Shown here one piece after another: positions 17,612 through 26,382 of a DNA stretch of 64,000 bases (the first letter of the stretch is position 1; the number at the start of each line of letters is the position of its first letter). The stretch lies in assembly GCF_001898115.1 (NCBI RefSeq), contig NZ_MKSQ01000023.1, forward strand, positions 165,671-229,670, read 5' to 3'. Source of the stretch: Allobosea sp. 67-29. Lineage in GTDB: Bacteria > Pseudomonadota > Alphaproteobacteria > Rhizobiales > Beijerinckiaceae. A program made the translations under genes and the position numbers. The notes beneath the pieces are model-generated. The model was given only the letters and a program-made list of their open reading frames with translations, searched no databases and was not told the origin of the DNA.

Positions 17612-17875
17612 TCAGTGTTCGTGCGGAGGCTGCCGCCAACCTGAGGACGGCTGGATTGATTGGTTGCCGTGGCCTCCATGTCTTCCATGCATGAACACAT
17701 GAAGCAGCGGGCACGCGAGGAATATTAGCAACGGGAGCCAGCCGAGGAGATGGGCGCGGTGCTCCGCAATCAGATAGAAGGCAGCGACTGCAAGAAACCC
17801 GACGAGAGCGATCTTGAACGACGTGGATCGGCGCTTCTGATCCTGGGCGTTGGGGTGGTCTGCACTGTGTTCCAT
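17612..17875 (-). CDS. DUF2933 small membrane protein
   Basis: An 87-residue protein with two hydrophobic helices (FKIALVGFLAVAAFYLIAEH and LLGWLPLLIFLACPLLHVFMH) followed by the His/Gly-rich HGRHGGHGN and a His-containing end. The arrangement EHRAHLLG...CPLLHVFMHG(H) is typical of DUF2933, a family that occurs beside copper-handling genes and ICMT-like proteins. The His/Cys/Met-rich ending suggests metal binding; that is inference. An FNR-like box lies 149 bp upstream. Confidence 0.83.
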   Translation of the reverse strand: MEHSADHPNAQDQKRRSTSFKIALVGFLAVAAFYLIAEHRAHLLGWLPLLIFLACPLLHVFMHGRHGGHGNQSIQPSSGWRQPPHEH

Positions 17876-18023
17876 GAGGTCGCGTCCGCGCTGGAGACCA
17901 TCGAGGGTAGGAGCTGCCTCTGCGGATCATCGTAGGGTCCCGGATCTGGCGGGCCACGGGAGCCTTCGACGTGCGGTGGCGTGATCCTGGCTCAACAGAT
18001 GAGGCGAACCGGGACGCAAATCC

Positions 18024-18037
18024 TTGATCTCGGTTAA
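18024..18037. promoter_or_regulatory. FNR/FixK-like box upstream of DUF2933
   Basis: TTGAT-CTCG-GTTAA matches 8 of 10 defined positions. It lies in the 253-bp gap upstream of the DUF2933-ICMT pair, 149 bp before the start. Confidence 0.45.
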
Positions 18038-18128
18038 GCTGATGCGGCGAAGTGACTCAGCTTTCTGGAAGCCCGGACATGGCGTGCTCGGGCGGGATGT
18101 TCGAGTCGATCCTGCGCCCGGCGAAGCC

Positions 18129-18479
18129 TCAAGCCTTCGGCAGGACGTCAAATTCGCGTGCCAGCAGGGTCACAGGCCGTGAACAGGAGCCGAGCCGGAT
18201 ATCCACCCCGAACGCTGAAAGGCGGTTGCGATCGGCTTCATCGATGAAGCCGCATATGAGCTTGGTGATGCCGGTTGCGAGCACGAGGTCACAGGTGGCT
18301 TCGCCGGTTCGTTCGCAGTTCGCGCGGAACTCATGTTTCTGCGCTTCGTCAGGGTCGATCAGTAGCACCCCATCGCATTTGGCGAAGAACGGACTGAGCA
18401 TCGCCTTGCGTCGCCCCCGCGCGACGAGCACTGCTATCCGGTGCCTTCGATCAATTCGGGGCAGGGCTATTGGTGCCAT
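18129..18479 (-). CDS. NifX/NifB-type dinitrogenase cofactor-domain protein
   Basis: About 116 residues from the ATG at 18479 (a GTG at 18524 is an alternative). The fold resembles the small alpha/beta dinitrogenase iron-molybdenum cofactor domain: HRIAVLVARGRRKAMLSPFFAKCDGVLLID, a helix, then CDLVLATGITKLICGFIDEADRNRL and the ending GVDIRLGSCSRPVTLLAREFD. Standalone members occur widely outside nitrogenase clusters, without known partners, and no nif genes are present here. An FNR-like box lies 64 bp upstream, fitting a low-oxygen role. Family assignment is from memory of the motif pattern and is moderate. Confidence 0.62.
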   Translation of the reverse strand: MAPIALPRIDRRHRIAVLVARGRRKAMLSPFFAKCDGVLLIDPDEAQKHEFRANCERTGEATCDLVLATGITKLICGFIDEADRNRLSAFGVDIRLGSCSRPVTLLAREFDVLPKA

Positions 18480-18542
18480 CCTTGGCCCGCGGGAGAAATC
18501 TTCTACACCGCAAGAGATCAGCACAGCCTTCTGCGCGACACC

Positions 18543-18556
18543 TTAATTTCGATCAA
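18543..18556. promoter_or_regulatory. FNR/FixK-like box upstream of the NifX-like gene
   Basis: TTAAT-TTCG-ATCAA matches 9 of 10 defined positions and lies 64 bp before the start at 18479. A second box on the other side at 18606 suggests a divergent, coregulated promoter pair. Confidence 0.55.
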
Positions 18557-18605
18557 TCGCGCATCCGGGCAGCGATTTCGACGTGGCCACGTGCAAGCAG
18601 CGCTT

Positions 18606-18619
18606 TTGACCTCGATCAA
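18606..18619. promoter_or_regulatory. FNR/FixK-like box upstream of the second Cys-rich protein gene
   Basis: TTGAC-CTCG-ATCAA matches 9 of 10 defined positions. It lies 115 bp upstream of the ATG at 18734 and 50 bp from the box at 18543. Confidence 0.58.
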
Positions 18620-18733
18620 AGCAAACGGCATCCTGCCGTAGTGGAATGGATCGCATCGCGTATCTGGATCACTCGCCCCCCGGATCCGCGGCTGATGTTC
18701 GGCGCAAACGAACTTTCGACGGCTGTGGTGCGG

Positions 18734-19072
18734 ATGTTCAGGTTCATTGCATTGGTTGTCGTCTGCATGGTCTCCCTACTGTGGCTGGGGGAAGCATCGT
18801 GGGCGCACGAGAACCGTGCGGCGCGAGAGCAGGTCAGTCCGGCGATGCATTCGACCGTCATCATGACGTCCGCGGGCGAAGATGGTTGTCTGCCCCGGCA
18901 CGCTTGCTGCCAGACAGTCTGCGCGCAATGTCAGGTATCTCAGCATCCATATCGCTGTGACATCATTCGAGCGTCGCTTACGTCTGCGGTAATCGTGGTT
19001 TCTCTCGAAGATCACGTACACTCGGTTATTGTCGGTCGCGATCCGCCCGTCCCCAAAGGCCGCCTCCTTTAG
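18734..19072 (+). CDS. Small exported Cys-rich protein
   Basis: About 112 residues from ATG 18734, starting with a signal peptide (RFIALVVVCMVSLLWLGEAS, cleaved near SWAHE). The mature part contains a dense Cys block CLPRHACCQTVCAQCQ, a hydrophobic segment, and a Pro/Arg ending (GRDPPVPKGRLL). The layout - signal, Cys cluster, proline-rich end - parallels the protein encoded at 4676-5062, so both may belong to one loose group of copper-associated exported proteins. The open frame extends upstream to 18470 but without a start that fits the signal peptide as well. Function unknown. Confidence 0.55.
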   Translation: MFRFIALVVVCMVSLLWLGEASWAHENRAAREQVSPAMHSTVIMTSAGEDGCLPRHACCQTVCAQCQVSQHPYRCDIIRASLTSAVIVVSLEDHVHSVIVGRDPPVPKGRLL

Positions 19073-19258
19073 GCCGCTGCGCTCGCATTCGGTGCGCCAC
19101 CTGCCGACACAGGTCGGCCAGCGCACAATCGTGAGCCTTGTCGTGCCGACCGAGGGTGTCCGACGCGCTGAGCCGAGGAGCTCGGGATTTCATCCGGAGT
19201 GCTGATGGGCTGCCGAGGCAGCCACCGCAACGGGCCAGGTGCGCCCGGGAGGTGCAAT

Positions 19259-20164
19259 ATGAATTTGGATCGAGCGTCTTTTCCTGAGGAGATCGCCCGG
19301 TCGTTCCCTCGCCACGATTGGGAGAATATCGGGCGCGAGCGGAATGGACCGACCTTTTGCGAGTTGCCGTTGCGTGAACTTGATCGTAGCGCAGGTGCAG
19401 CGGTTAACGACTTGACCAAATGTCCCCGCCATAACTCGACGGGCGTCGATGGCGCATCGTGGTCCGCAGCCGCCGCACCTTCGTTAACAGAGGGGTATCG
19501 GTTGTTGCCGCGCCACCGGTCGGGCGATCGAAAGATCGAAGCAGGCCGCGACCTCTTCAGCGTTGGGTCGACGGGCAACGCCATCTTCAATCTGATCGAT
19601 GGCTGGGTGGCCCTCTATACCCAGCTTGAGGATGGCAGGCGCCAGATCGTCCAGTTCGCGCTACCCGGTGCCATACTGGGGGTCCTGCCATCAAATCGGT
19701 CGCAGGCAACGTTTGGGGCGTTAGCGCTAACCAGCGTCGTGGTGTCCGTGATCCCTAACTCAATGCTAGCGACACTGTCCCGCGATGAGCCGGAGCTGAC
19801 CATGCGTCTGGCGCGCTCGCTGGCCCGCGATTGCAGCCTGGCGTTTGATCACCTGACGAGCATCGGGCGCCGGTCCGCGCGAGAGCGGGTCGCCCACCTC
19901 ATATTGGAGCTGTTTACCCGCTACCGTGCTCAATGGCCGGGCAATCGCATCGAGGAAATGCCGCTCCCGCTCACGCAGGAGCAGATCGGTGACGCGACGG
20001 GGTTGACGTCAGTCCACGTCAATCGGGTCCTCAGCACGCTGCGGAAGGAACGCATCGTCGAGTTCCACTATCGGCGGCTTCGGATCCTTGATCCCGATAG
20101 GCTGATTGAGGTGGCGGGAGTCGAACCGGAAATGGCCACGGCCTGGCTCGAGCAAGGGCTGTAG
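19259..20164 (+). CDS. Crp/Fnr family transcription regulator
   Basis: A 301-residue protein, longer than usual because of about 85 extra N-terminal residues before the sensor barrel (IEAGRDLFSVGSTGNAIFNLIDGW). The C-terminal winged helix reads LTQEQIGDATGLTSVHVNRVLSTLRKERIVEF. In the recognition helix the FNR Glu is His and the Ser is Asn (VHVNR), so it may not read TTGAT half sites. The N-terminal extension has two Cys (FCELP and KCPRH) but no full iron-sulfur motif. The ATG at 19259 is supported by GGGAGGT six bases upstream. It ends the metal/low-oxygen region. Confidence 0.87.
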   Translation: MNLDRASFPEEIARSFPRHDWENIGRERNGPTFCELPLRELDRSAGAAVNDLTKCPRHNSTGVDGASWSAAAAPSLTEGYRLLPRHRSGDRKIEAGRDLFSVGSTGNAIFNLIDGWVALYTQLEDGRRQIVQFALPGAILGVLPSNRSQATFGALALTSVVVSVIPNSMLATLSRDEPELTMRLARSLARDCSLAFDHLTSIGRRSARERVAHLILELFTRYRAQWPGNRIEEMPLPLTQEQIGDATGLTSVHVNRVLSTLRKERIVEFHYRRLRILDPDRLIEVAGVEPEMATAWLEQGL

Positions 20165-20596
20165 CCAATGAATGATCATTGACCGCCATCTTGCGAACGC
20201 CGATGTCGATACTGCCGCGGGCGGGCGTTTCAAAAGCGCAACCGCGTTTCTGCCCGCTCGGCAGCGCGCTGGCGGTTCTGTTCGTCTCTTCCGCCCGGGC
20301 GAGCGGCGCGTCGTCGTTGCCCAGGCACGGACGCAAGGGCGGGACGGTCATCACCCTGAGGTCGAGCGAAATCGCTGAATACATGCTGACGATGATGGCG
20401 AGCTCCAAGGTTAACGTTTCATGGGCTGCGGAGGGTAGCGTCGTGAATTAGGATATGCGTGGACGTGACGATCACACCGAAAACCAACGACGCCTATGCC
20501 TAGATCAAACGCATGATCTAAACGGGTGCGTGCTCAGTCGGTCACTTTCTGATCCGGTTGAGTACGGCCCTGATACCTTGGGCAGCCACCATTGCG
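20165..20596. other. Gap between the regulator gene and the recombinase operon
   Basis: 432 bp. A plus-strand frame at 20179-20451 (90 residues) and an overlapping minus-strand frame are open but have no convincing ribosome site or family match. GC content drops sharply near 20.6 kb, so the left edge of the mobile element probably lies in this gap, but no repeat marking it was found. Confidence 0.5.
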
Positions 20597-21055
20597 CTAC
20601 CGCTTATGATTAAAATTGCGGATATTCCCAAATTCAGCTTGTTTTGCACGAATCACTCTGGATTGGTCGCGCATGCGATGAAACCAGATATTGAAATGCC
20701 TCGCAAGTTTTCGGTACCTATCCTCCCAGTATTTTGCTTCAAGTTTGGCTTTATCCAGTTCTGATTGCTCGATATTCTCACCTGGTTCTGGTTCTAGTTT
20801 TTCCCATTTTTCATTTATCTTTTCAATCCTGCGTTGGATTGTAGGTTTAGTAGTGTCTTTGTGTTTGGGGCCATAGAGGAATTTTTCGCCTACGCCCGCT
20901 CGGGTTTGAACATGTTTCAGGTCGAGTGGTTCAGCGAGGCGGCGGATGTCGCGCTCGACGTCCTCAAGAACGGCGTAGATTGCGTTGAGCTTGTCGTTTG
21001 TCCGCGCTTGAGCCGATTGTCTCAGGCCATCGTTCAGTTTGCGATTGTTGGACAT
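20597..21055 (-). CDS. Coiled-coil protein of the recombinase operon (TnpC-like)
   Basis: A 152-residue, highly charged protein rich in Lys, Glu, Arg and Gln with long helices (NAIYAVLEDVERDIRRLAE and the SELDKAKLEAKYWEDRYRK region), i.e. likely coiled coil. It is the last gene of a four-gene operon and overlaps the preceding recombinase by 22 bp. In Tn554-type elements a small non-recombinase protein, TnpC, follows the tyrosine recombinases and influences insertion orientation and frequency; size and position fit that role here, but sequence homology cannot be shown by eye. GC is much lower than the surrounding chromosome. Confidence 0.6.
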   Translation of the reverse strand: MSNNRKLNDGLRQSAQARTNDKLNAIYAVLEDVERDIRRLAEPLDLKHVQTRAGVGEKFLYGPKHKDTTKPTIQRRIEKINEKWEKLEPEPGENIEQSELDKAKLEAKYWEDRYRKLARHFNIWFHRMRDQSRVIRAKQAEFGNIRNFNHKR

Positions 21056-22962
21056 GCATCAATCCCCAAAATCATCCGCTTCAGCGTGGTCGGCATCCCA
21101 GGAAAATCATCCAGTCGGACGGCCAATTCTGGCCAAGCACGAATCTGATCACGGCACTGCGCTCCCCAATATGTTTGCTGAAGCAACGACCAAGACGTCC
21201 ACTTCTGAGCGATCCTCCGCGTCATGAAGAAGACGACCTCGCGTCGATGAGCTTCCTGCACTTGCCAGGTGCAAGCGGCTGAGCATCGAGCGGGATCTGC
21301 CAGGCGATCTCCTGATGTTGTCGCGCAGGCGCCTCTGGCATTCGCGGGCTTCATGCAGAGGACGCCTGGCATAACAGGGATAGGCAACATGTTCTGTCGG
21401 AGCATCTCTTCAACGAACTCATCGATCGTTTTGCCTACGTCAATTTCGGTAATGTCGGTGGCAAAGAGTTCGCTGAAACGCCGCTCCATTTCCTTTCCGT
21501 GTCTTCCTCCGAGCCCAGGCCCGCCAAAAACAGAGAGACTTTCAAGCAAGGTTTTTCCCGTTTTTCTTACTTCATCGAGTGTTAAGTCGCGTATTTCTTC
21601 TCGTATGAATGGGGACGCCAGAATGTATCGGGCGGTCATTGAGAGGCTTGCGTGACCGAATAGTTCCTTTAGGTGAATTGATGCGTTAGTAAAAACGCGA
21701 ACGGCAAGGGCTGCGACAGTTTTTCGCCACCTGTGCCCTGTCAATTCGATGTCCAAATTGTGAAGCTCGCAGAATCTTCTGAGGACGGTTTTGTTCCAGC
21801 GCTTCGTGATATATGGTCTCGACTCTCCAGGTGGCGTGAATAAATACTCTCCCGGAATCCCTAGCGCATGACGAACTTCCTCTAAGGCGGCTGAAATAGC
21901 AATGAGCTTTGGATGAGCTTTTACTGCTCTCTGGCGCCCTTGTAGACTGAGCACCGTCTTATACGTTGTAAAATTCAGCAGCAATTTCCTCGTGTCGAAT
22001 ATCGCCTCCGATTGATCTGTGCTTATGAATCCGGTCTTTATTGAAAGTAGTTCTGATACTCTCAATCCTGCGTGAAACGAGATAAAATTGCTGCACGAGG
22101 AGTAAACAAGCCCGCACAGATTATGCAAAAGTTGTCTTCCGCCGAGCATTTTTGAAAGCTTTAAGCCGCATGGTAAGTTAGATCTTGCCCAAATCAGTAC
22201 CTCATGCCTTCGAGATTCAGGGTCTCTCCGGAGGTAATCGATCCATTTGGCGATGTCGTGAACGTGGTCCACGTAGAATTCGGATACTCGGATAATCTCC
22301 GAGACATTCAAGTCACTAATGGGTTGCCATCCGCGAGGACCTGACAAGTCGGGAAAGGTCTCGGTGGGTGGCGAAATCTCAAAATCTAGGTCGAGAAGAC
22401 CCTCACTAATAAGACCATGGCGGCAAGCGCATAGAAGGTCTGTGAAGGTGGTCGCGAGGTTGTCAAAGGCGTTTGCAGATGGCTCGATCATTGCCAGCGT
22501 CTCCGCCAGCACTGCCGGATTCACTTCCCTTAAAGACCGGCATCCGCATCGTTTGAAGGCAACGAATAAACGGCGCAGCGGTTGCAGTAGGCTATAGACG
22601 CCTGTTGGTCGCAGGTGGCGTACGCGCGTACGCTCGGAAGTCAATATCCCGCGACGGTATGTAAGGGCAATGAGCGCCTCCTTGAGCTGCCGAATCAAAA
22701 TGGCGTCGGTGACTGGGGATAAAGAAAGTCGAGTCCCATCCGGAAAGGTGCCATGCCCCAGGAAATCTAAGAAAAGACAATTGCGGTTGTTTTCAGAAGC
22801 CCACGTCGTGGGGTACTCCCAAGTGTCATCCCTAAATTGAGATAGAGGAGTTGTATGAAGTTCATCTTGGTATGGTGGTTTAGATGGCATAGAATTTCGG
22901 GCATGCACCACCCACATTCGAGAATCTTCGAACTCAGTAAACCACGGGGTCGTTTCATTCAT
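21034..22962 (-). CDS. Large tyrosine recombinase (third of the trio)
   Basis: A 642-residue protein with the catalytic residues of tyrosine recombinases in the expected order: Arg301 in HAGLRVSELLSI, His410 and Arg413 in TGHRWRKTVAALA, His437 in LFGHASLSMTARYILA and the nucleophile candidate Tyr446. About 200 residues follow the Tyr, unusual for phage integrases but usual for Tn554-type large recombinases; this tail includes Cys residues (CMKPANARGACATT, CSAACTW). Its ATG overlaps the previous stop by one base (TGATG). It probably acts together with the two upstream recombinases in strand exchange. Confidence 0.88.
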   Translation of the reverse strand: MNETTPWFTEFEDSRMWVVHARNSMPSKPPYQDELHTTPLSQFRDDTWEYPTTWASENNRNCLFLDFLGHGTFPDGTRLSLSPVTDAILIRQLKEALIALTYRRGILTSERTRVRHLRPTGVYSLLQPLRRLFVAFKRCGCRSLREVNPAVLAETLAMIEPSANAFDNLATTFTDLLCACRHGLISEGLLDLDFEISPPTETFPDLSGPRGWQPISDLNVSEIIRVSEFYVDHVHDIAKWIDYLRRDPESRRHEVLIWARSNLPCGLKLSKMLGGRQLLHNLCGLVYSSCSNFISFHAGLRVSELLSIKTGFISTDQSEAIFDTRKLLLNFTTYKTVLSLQGRQRAVKAHPKLIAISAALEEVRHALGIPGEYLFTPPGESRPYITKRWNKTVLRRFCELHNLDIELTGHRWRKTVAALAVRVFTNASIHLKELFGHASLSMTARYILASPFIREEIRDLTLDEVRKTGKTLLESLSVFGGPGLGGRHGKEMERRFSELFATDITEIDVGKTIDEFVEEMLRQNMLPIPVMPGVLCMKPANARGACATTSGDRLADPARCSAACTWQVQEAHRREVVFFMTRRIAQKWTSWSLLQQTYWGAQCRDQIRAWPELAVRLDDFPGMPTTLKRMILGIDACPTIAN

Positions 22963-24938
22963 CAGATGGATCCAAAAAAAAGATCGGGCTCTCTTTCCAT
23001 TTCTGACTTTGCTGCCTCAAGAGCTTTGTTAACGGTTGCGGTAGGCCATCGAGTAAGAAGTTCTCGACAACGATTTATGCGGCTCTCCAACGAGCTGCCT
23101 TCGGTTGACTGAAGGCTTAATCTTTCATGCAGTCGTTCTGCATTTATCAATTCGCGACAGACGTATTCGACGCTGTCTGCGAACCAACGTGCGTGAGGGC
23201 ACCCGTCAATGCAGTCTTGCAATTGGCAAACTCCCGCAGCATCTCTGGCGAAATTTTGGGGCGGATTCTCTGGGTCGGCGCACCGATTGCCCCATCGTGC
23301 TCGATTTTCCTGATTTGTCAGGTTGTCAATCTGATGCGAGGTGAGGCCCTGTTGCTTCAGGATCGCCCGCACCCTGTCGGTGTTAAAGTCGCCTGATTGG
23401 ATCAAGCTGAGCGAGGCATCGAATACCCGGACGGCGTCGTCCCAAACCCTCTCTTGTGTCAGTCTTCGACGAACATAGAGGGCGGTCGTTTCTCGATCTG
23501 TGTGATTTGCGACAATCTGTGCAACAAATAAATTCTGCCCGGATGTTTCATAACTGAAGAGTATTGTTGCATCGCGTAGATCCCTCACGCCCGCGCCTGA
23601 GCCGCATCGTTGCAAAAATGCCTGAATTCCTCGGTGTTGACCGTTTCTAATTTCCCAGTATAAGGAAGTTATTCCTCTCTCGTTTTTATATATAAAAATG
23701 TCGTCCTTGATCTGCGATAGCTTATTCAATTCATCTTCATCGGATTTATCAAGCTTACCTTTCTGAAGAATGGCGTTCAATTTTCTATGTATTTCCTTTC
23801 GTAATGCGAGCGTTAAATAGTCCAAATATTTGAGTAGGCGATATGGATGCGACCAAGGTCGTTTTGATGACGGGACTTTGACAACAGCGCTGGATTGGAG
23901 GCGGTTGCTGCGGCCACGCGTCTTGTATGAGACAACGTAGACATGGTCCTCCCCGGTTCGTCCGCTCAACCGAAATGGAAACGGCTCGACCCAGGCGCGG
24001 GTGCGCAATGCTGCGACAGTGGATAGATTCCAACCGGTACGAAGCATAAGAAGTACGATGAACGGAGCCATGTCATCCGCCCACGGGAAGAACCACCGTA
24101 GGTGGCCCATCCAACCCACCATTCTCTGGATTGTCCCGTCGGGTGCGACGTATTCTGCTGCTGGCCGTCCCTCAAGACCGCGGAGCAATGTGTTTCGGCC
24201 GAGATTGCGGCGTAGGTCTTCGAAAGAATGGATCTCTCTCTTCAGCAGGCGCTTTATGACCCACGCTCGGTTTTCCACTTGTTGCCAATCGCCATGTCGT
24301 CCGCCTGCGTTGCGGTGGGGGTCGTGGCCAGATCCTGCAAGACGATGTGCCTCTTGGGTCCGGCGCTTGACGATTCCGATCTCGAATTTCGCTTGATTGA
24401 CGATCTTTCTCGCCTCCGCCTTTGACAAGGTGTCGCCAGGCGTGGGGAGATCGTTGTCGTGAAAGGGGTTACTCGGAATCAGGCTAGGGGAGGCGCCTAC
24501 AGCGCGCAAAACTCGTATGAAGAATCGCATCGCGGTTGCAAGCGAGCTTTGCGGCTGCCCCGGGAGAACCAACCATGCGGCGAAAGTGTTGCAGAAATGA
24601 TCATCGATTTCTGCTGCCGTCTTGGGTGGAATGGCCTGAAATGTATCGGAGTACCATAGAATATATCGCTCGATATGCCTCAGCTTTGCCTTGTATGAAT
24701 CAACGGTCTCTGGGGATGCATTCATAAAAATATTTCTGATCCCGCGAGAGTTATTCCCAAACAAATGCACGCGATCAAGAATATCGAGTTGAATGCTCGA
24801 TGTTCTTGACACCCCATGTCCGATGCTGGCAGAAATAACGAGCGGATGCCTCCCCTGTCCTGGGTCGGGCGGCGAGGCAATATTCGCGATATTGGATTGA
24901 GATTCCGAGAAATCTCCTTTTCTGTATCTCCTAGACAT
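22962..24938 (-). CDS. Large tyrosine recombinase-like protein with altered active site (second of the trio)
   Basis: A 658-residue protein from the ATG at 24938, which overlaps the stop of the first recombinase. The fold pattern of the catalytic domain is present but key residues differ: the first Arg box reads LRTGWNLSTVAAL with Asn304 at the Arg position, and the HxxR box reads VRDLRDATI (Arg452, Arg455). The final His479 and Tyr488 (NHTDRETTALYV) are kept. A Cys-rich zinc-like tail (CADPENPPQNFARDAAGVCQ, CIDGCPHARW) follows. It may be structural, or use other residues. A frame opening to 25052 gives a longer, less likely N-terminus. Confidence 0.85.
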   Translation of the reverse strand: MSRRYRKGDFSESQSNIANIASPPDPGQGRHPLVISASIGHGVSRTSSIQLDILDRVHLFGNNSRGIRNIFMNASPETVDSYKAKLRHIERYILWYSDTFQAIPPKTAAEIDDHFCNTFAAWLVLPGQPQSSLATAMRFFIRVLRAVGASPSLIPSNPFHDNDLPTPGDTLSKAEARKIVNQAKFEIGIVKRRTQEAHRLAGSGHDPHRNAGGRHGDWQQVENRAWVIKRLLKREIHSFEDLRRNLGRNTLLRGLEGRPAAEYVAPDGTIQRMVGWMGHLRWFFPWADDMAPFIVLLMLRTGWNLSTVAALRTRAWVEPFPFRLSGRTGEDHVYVVSYKTRGRSNRLQSSAVVKVPSSKRPWSHPYRLLKYLDYLTLALRKEIHRKLNAILQKGKLDKSDEDELNKLSQIKDDIFIYKNERGITSLYWEIRNGQHRGIQAFLQRCGSGAGVRDLRDATILFSYETSGQNLFVAQIVANHTDRETTALYVRRRLTQERVWDDAVRVFDASLSLIQSGDFNTDRVRAILKQQGLTSHQIDNLTNQENRARWGNRCADPENPPQNFARDAAGVCQLQDCIDGCPHARWFADSVEYVCRELINAERLHERLSLQSTEGSSLESRINRCRELLTRWPTATVNKALEAAKSEMEREPDLFFGSI

Positions 24939-26382
24939 CAAGCTGAACTTCATCCAGGAATTGGTTCCACGTTTGATGGGCTGACATTCGGATCCAACCT
25001 TTGGCGACCTGTTCGAGGTACTTTTTGGTCGATTTGGCTTCCGAATGCCCAAGATCAGATTGTATAGTAAGAAGAATCGTGCTCCCGTGCTCCAATATAA
25101 GCTCGGGTGGAATAGAATTCCTGTCGTATCCTCGATCTTGACCTTCTTTAATTATTGCTGCTTCCAAAAAATAGCAGGCATATGCATGCCGCATAACGTG
25201 GGGCGTAAGACGTAATGGTGACTTGATCGCGTGATTGGCCGCGTCGAAGGCTTCCCAGATTGCATGGTACGACATTTTTTGCTGAAATCTATTTAGGTAA
25301 ACGTGCGCGGAATCTTCGTTACTGCGACGCGCTCCGTTGATGTAGGCCCACATGGCTAGGAGGAGCTTGGGCGGAAGATGTGCCAGGCGAACCTTGGGGC
25401 CCTTTCCAATAATCCGATAGTTGCACTGGTAACCGTAGTCCAATCTGCTGCCGGGAGTTGATTGGCGATCCCAGCCCGAGCCTGGCTTCAGTTTCCATTC
25501 CACCATCTCCAGTGGCGGTATTACGCCGATCATTCGATCGTCACCCAAAGACCATTCGAGTGTTAGCGGTTGATCTGACCAGCTCGGATGTACGTGCCAC
25601 TTCGACCGATCCATACAGCGTTGGTGAACGCGCCCTGGGATCAGTGTGTTCTCGATGACCTCCGTTGCACGCATGCCGGTTTCGAACATTTGCAGCGCGA
25701 TCAGCCTGTGCGGCCCGGGTGCCAAAGCCGAAAAGAACGCGTGGAGATGGGGCAAAGTCGGTAAAGGCTGATTGCCTGGCGACTTTCGAAACGCTCGAGC
25801 GGCGACTGGGACCGAATTTGTAACCGCCTGTTGCAGCTCCCTGCGATACGAGAGCAGGCAGGCGTCCTTCGAAAGAGTAATCGTTTGAAGAGCGGGCTCG
25901 TAATCGAAATTCGTGACAAAGCCGTTGTCCGCCATCCACTTGAAGCAGCCTAAGGCATGGCTGATTTTTGTCCGGACTGTCTCAGGGGCAATGGGCGACG
26001 GCGACTTCGTTCTGAAGAAGTTTTCTGACCAGTATCCGCGAATAAGCGCATCCTGGTACATCTCAAGGATGTGCCAGCTTTTTAGTTGATCCCATCTGAT
26101 GGTGCCCTGCGTTGGATGAGCTCTTTCTGTTTCACCCCAGGTCAACAGGTCCGCGAGATTATAAGCGATCTTGCGACGTGCCTCCCGGTCGAGAGGGCGC
26201 AGGCGAACACGCGGAGCGGCGCCGTGAAGAGCGGAGACTTTTCCGCGCGCTCTTTCGAAGATGAAGGCGTTGATGCCATCGGGAAATTCCTCGTCGCCAG
26301 TCATGATGAAGGGAACGCCGATGAGGTGCGCGCGTTTTGGTACGCGAGCGACCTCGTTCCCCGGCCAATGGACCGTGGCCAT
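24931..26382 (-). CDS. Tyrosine recombinase (first of the trio)
   Basis: A 483-residue protein with a complete catalytic set: Arg238 in FETGMRATEVIE, His395 and Arg398 in LTPHVMRHAYACYFLEA, His446 in SDLGHSEAKSTKKYLEQVA and Tyr455. The ATG at 26382 is preferred over one at 26412 because GGAGA lies eight bases upstream. It is the promoter-proximal gene of the four-gene operon, and the repeat cluster at 26681-26812 lies about 300 bp upstream. In Tn554 this position is held by TnpA. The element has no obvious cargo between these genes, so cargo, if any, lies outside. Confidence 0.9.
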   Translation of the reverse strand: MATVHWPGNEVARVPKRAHLIGVPFIMTGDEEFPDGINAFIFERARGKVSALHGAAPRVRLRPLDREARRKIAYNLADLLTWGETERAHPTQGTIRWDQLKSWHILEMYQDALIRGYWSENFFRTKSPSPIAPETVRTKISHALGCFKWMADNGFVTNFDYEPALQTITLSKDACLLSYRRELQQAVTNSVPVAARAFRKSPGNQPLPTLPHLHAFFSALAPGPHRLIALQMFETGMRATEVIENTLIPGRVHQRCMDRSKWHVHPSWSDQPLTLEWSLGDDRMIGVIPPLEMVEWKLKPGSGWDRQSTPGSRLDYGYQCNYRIIGKGPKVRLAHLPPKLLLAMWAYINGARRSNEDSAHVYLNRFQQKMSYHAIWEAFDAANHAIKSPLRLTPHVMRHAYACYFLEAAIIKEGQDRGYDRNSIPPELILEHGSTILLTIQSDLGHSEAKSTKKYLEQVAKGWIRMSAHQTWNQFLDEVQLDV

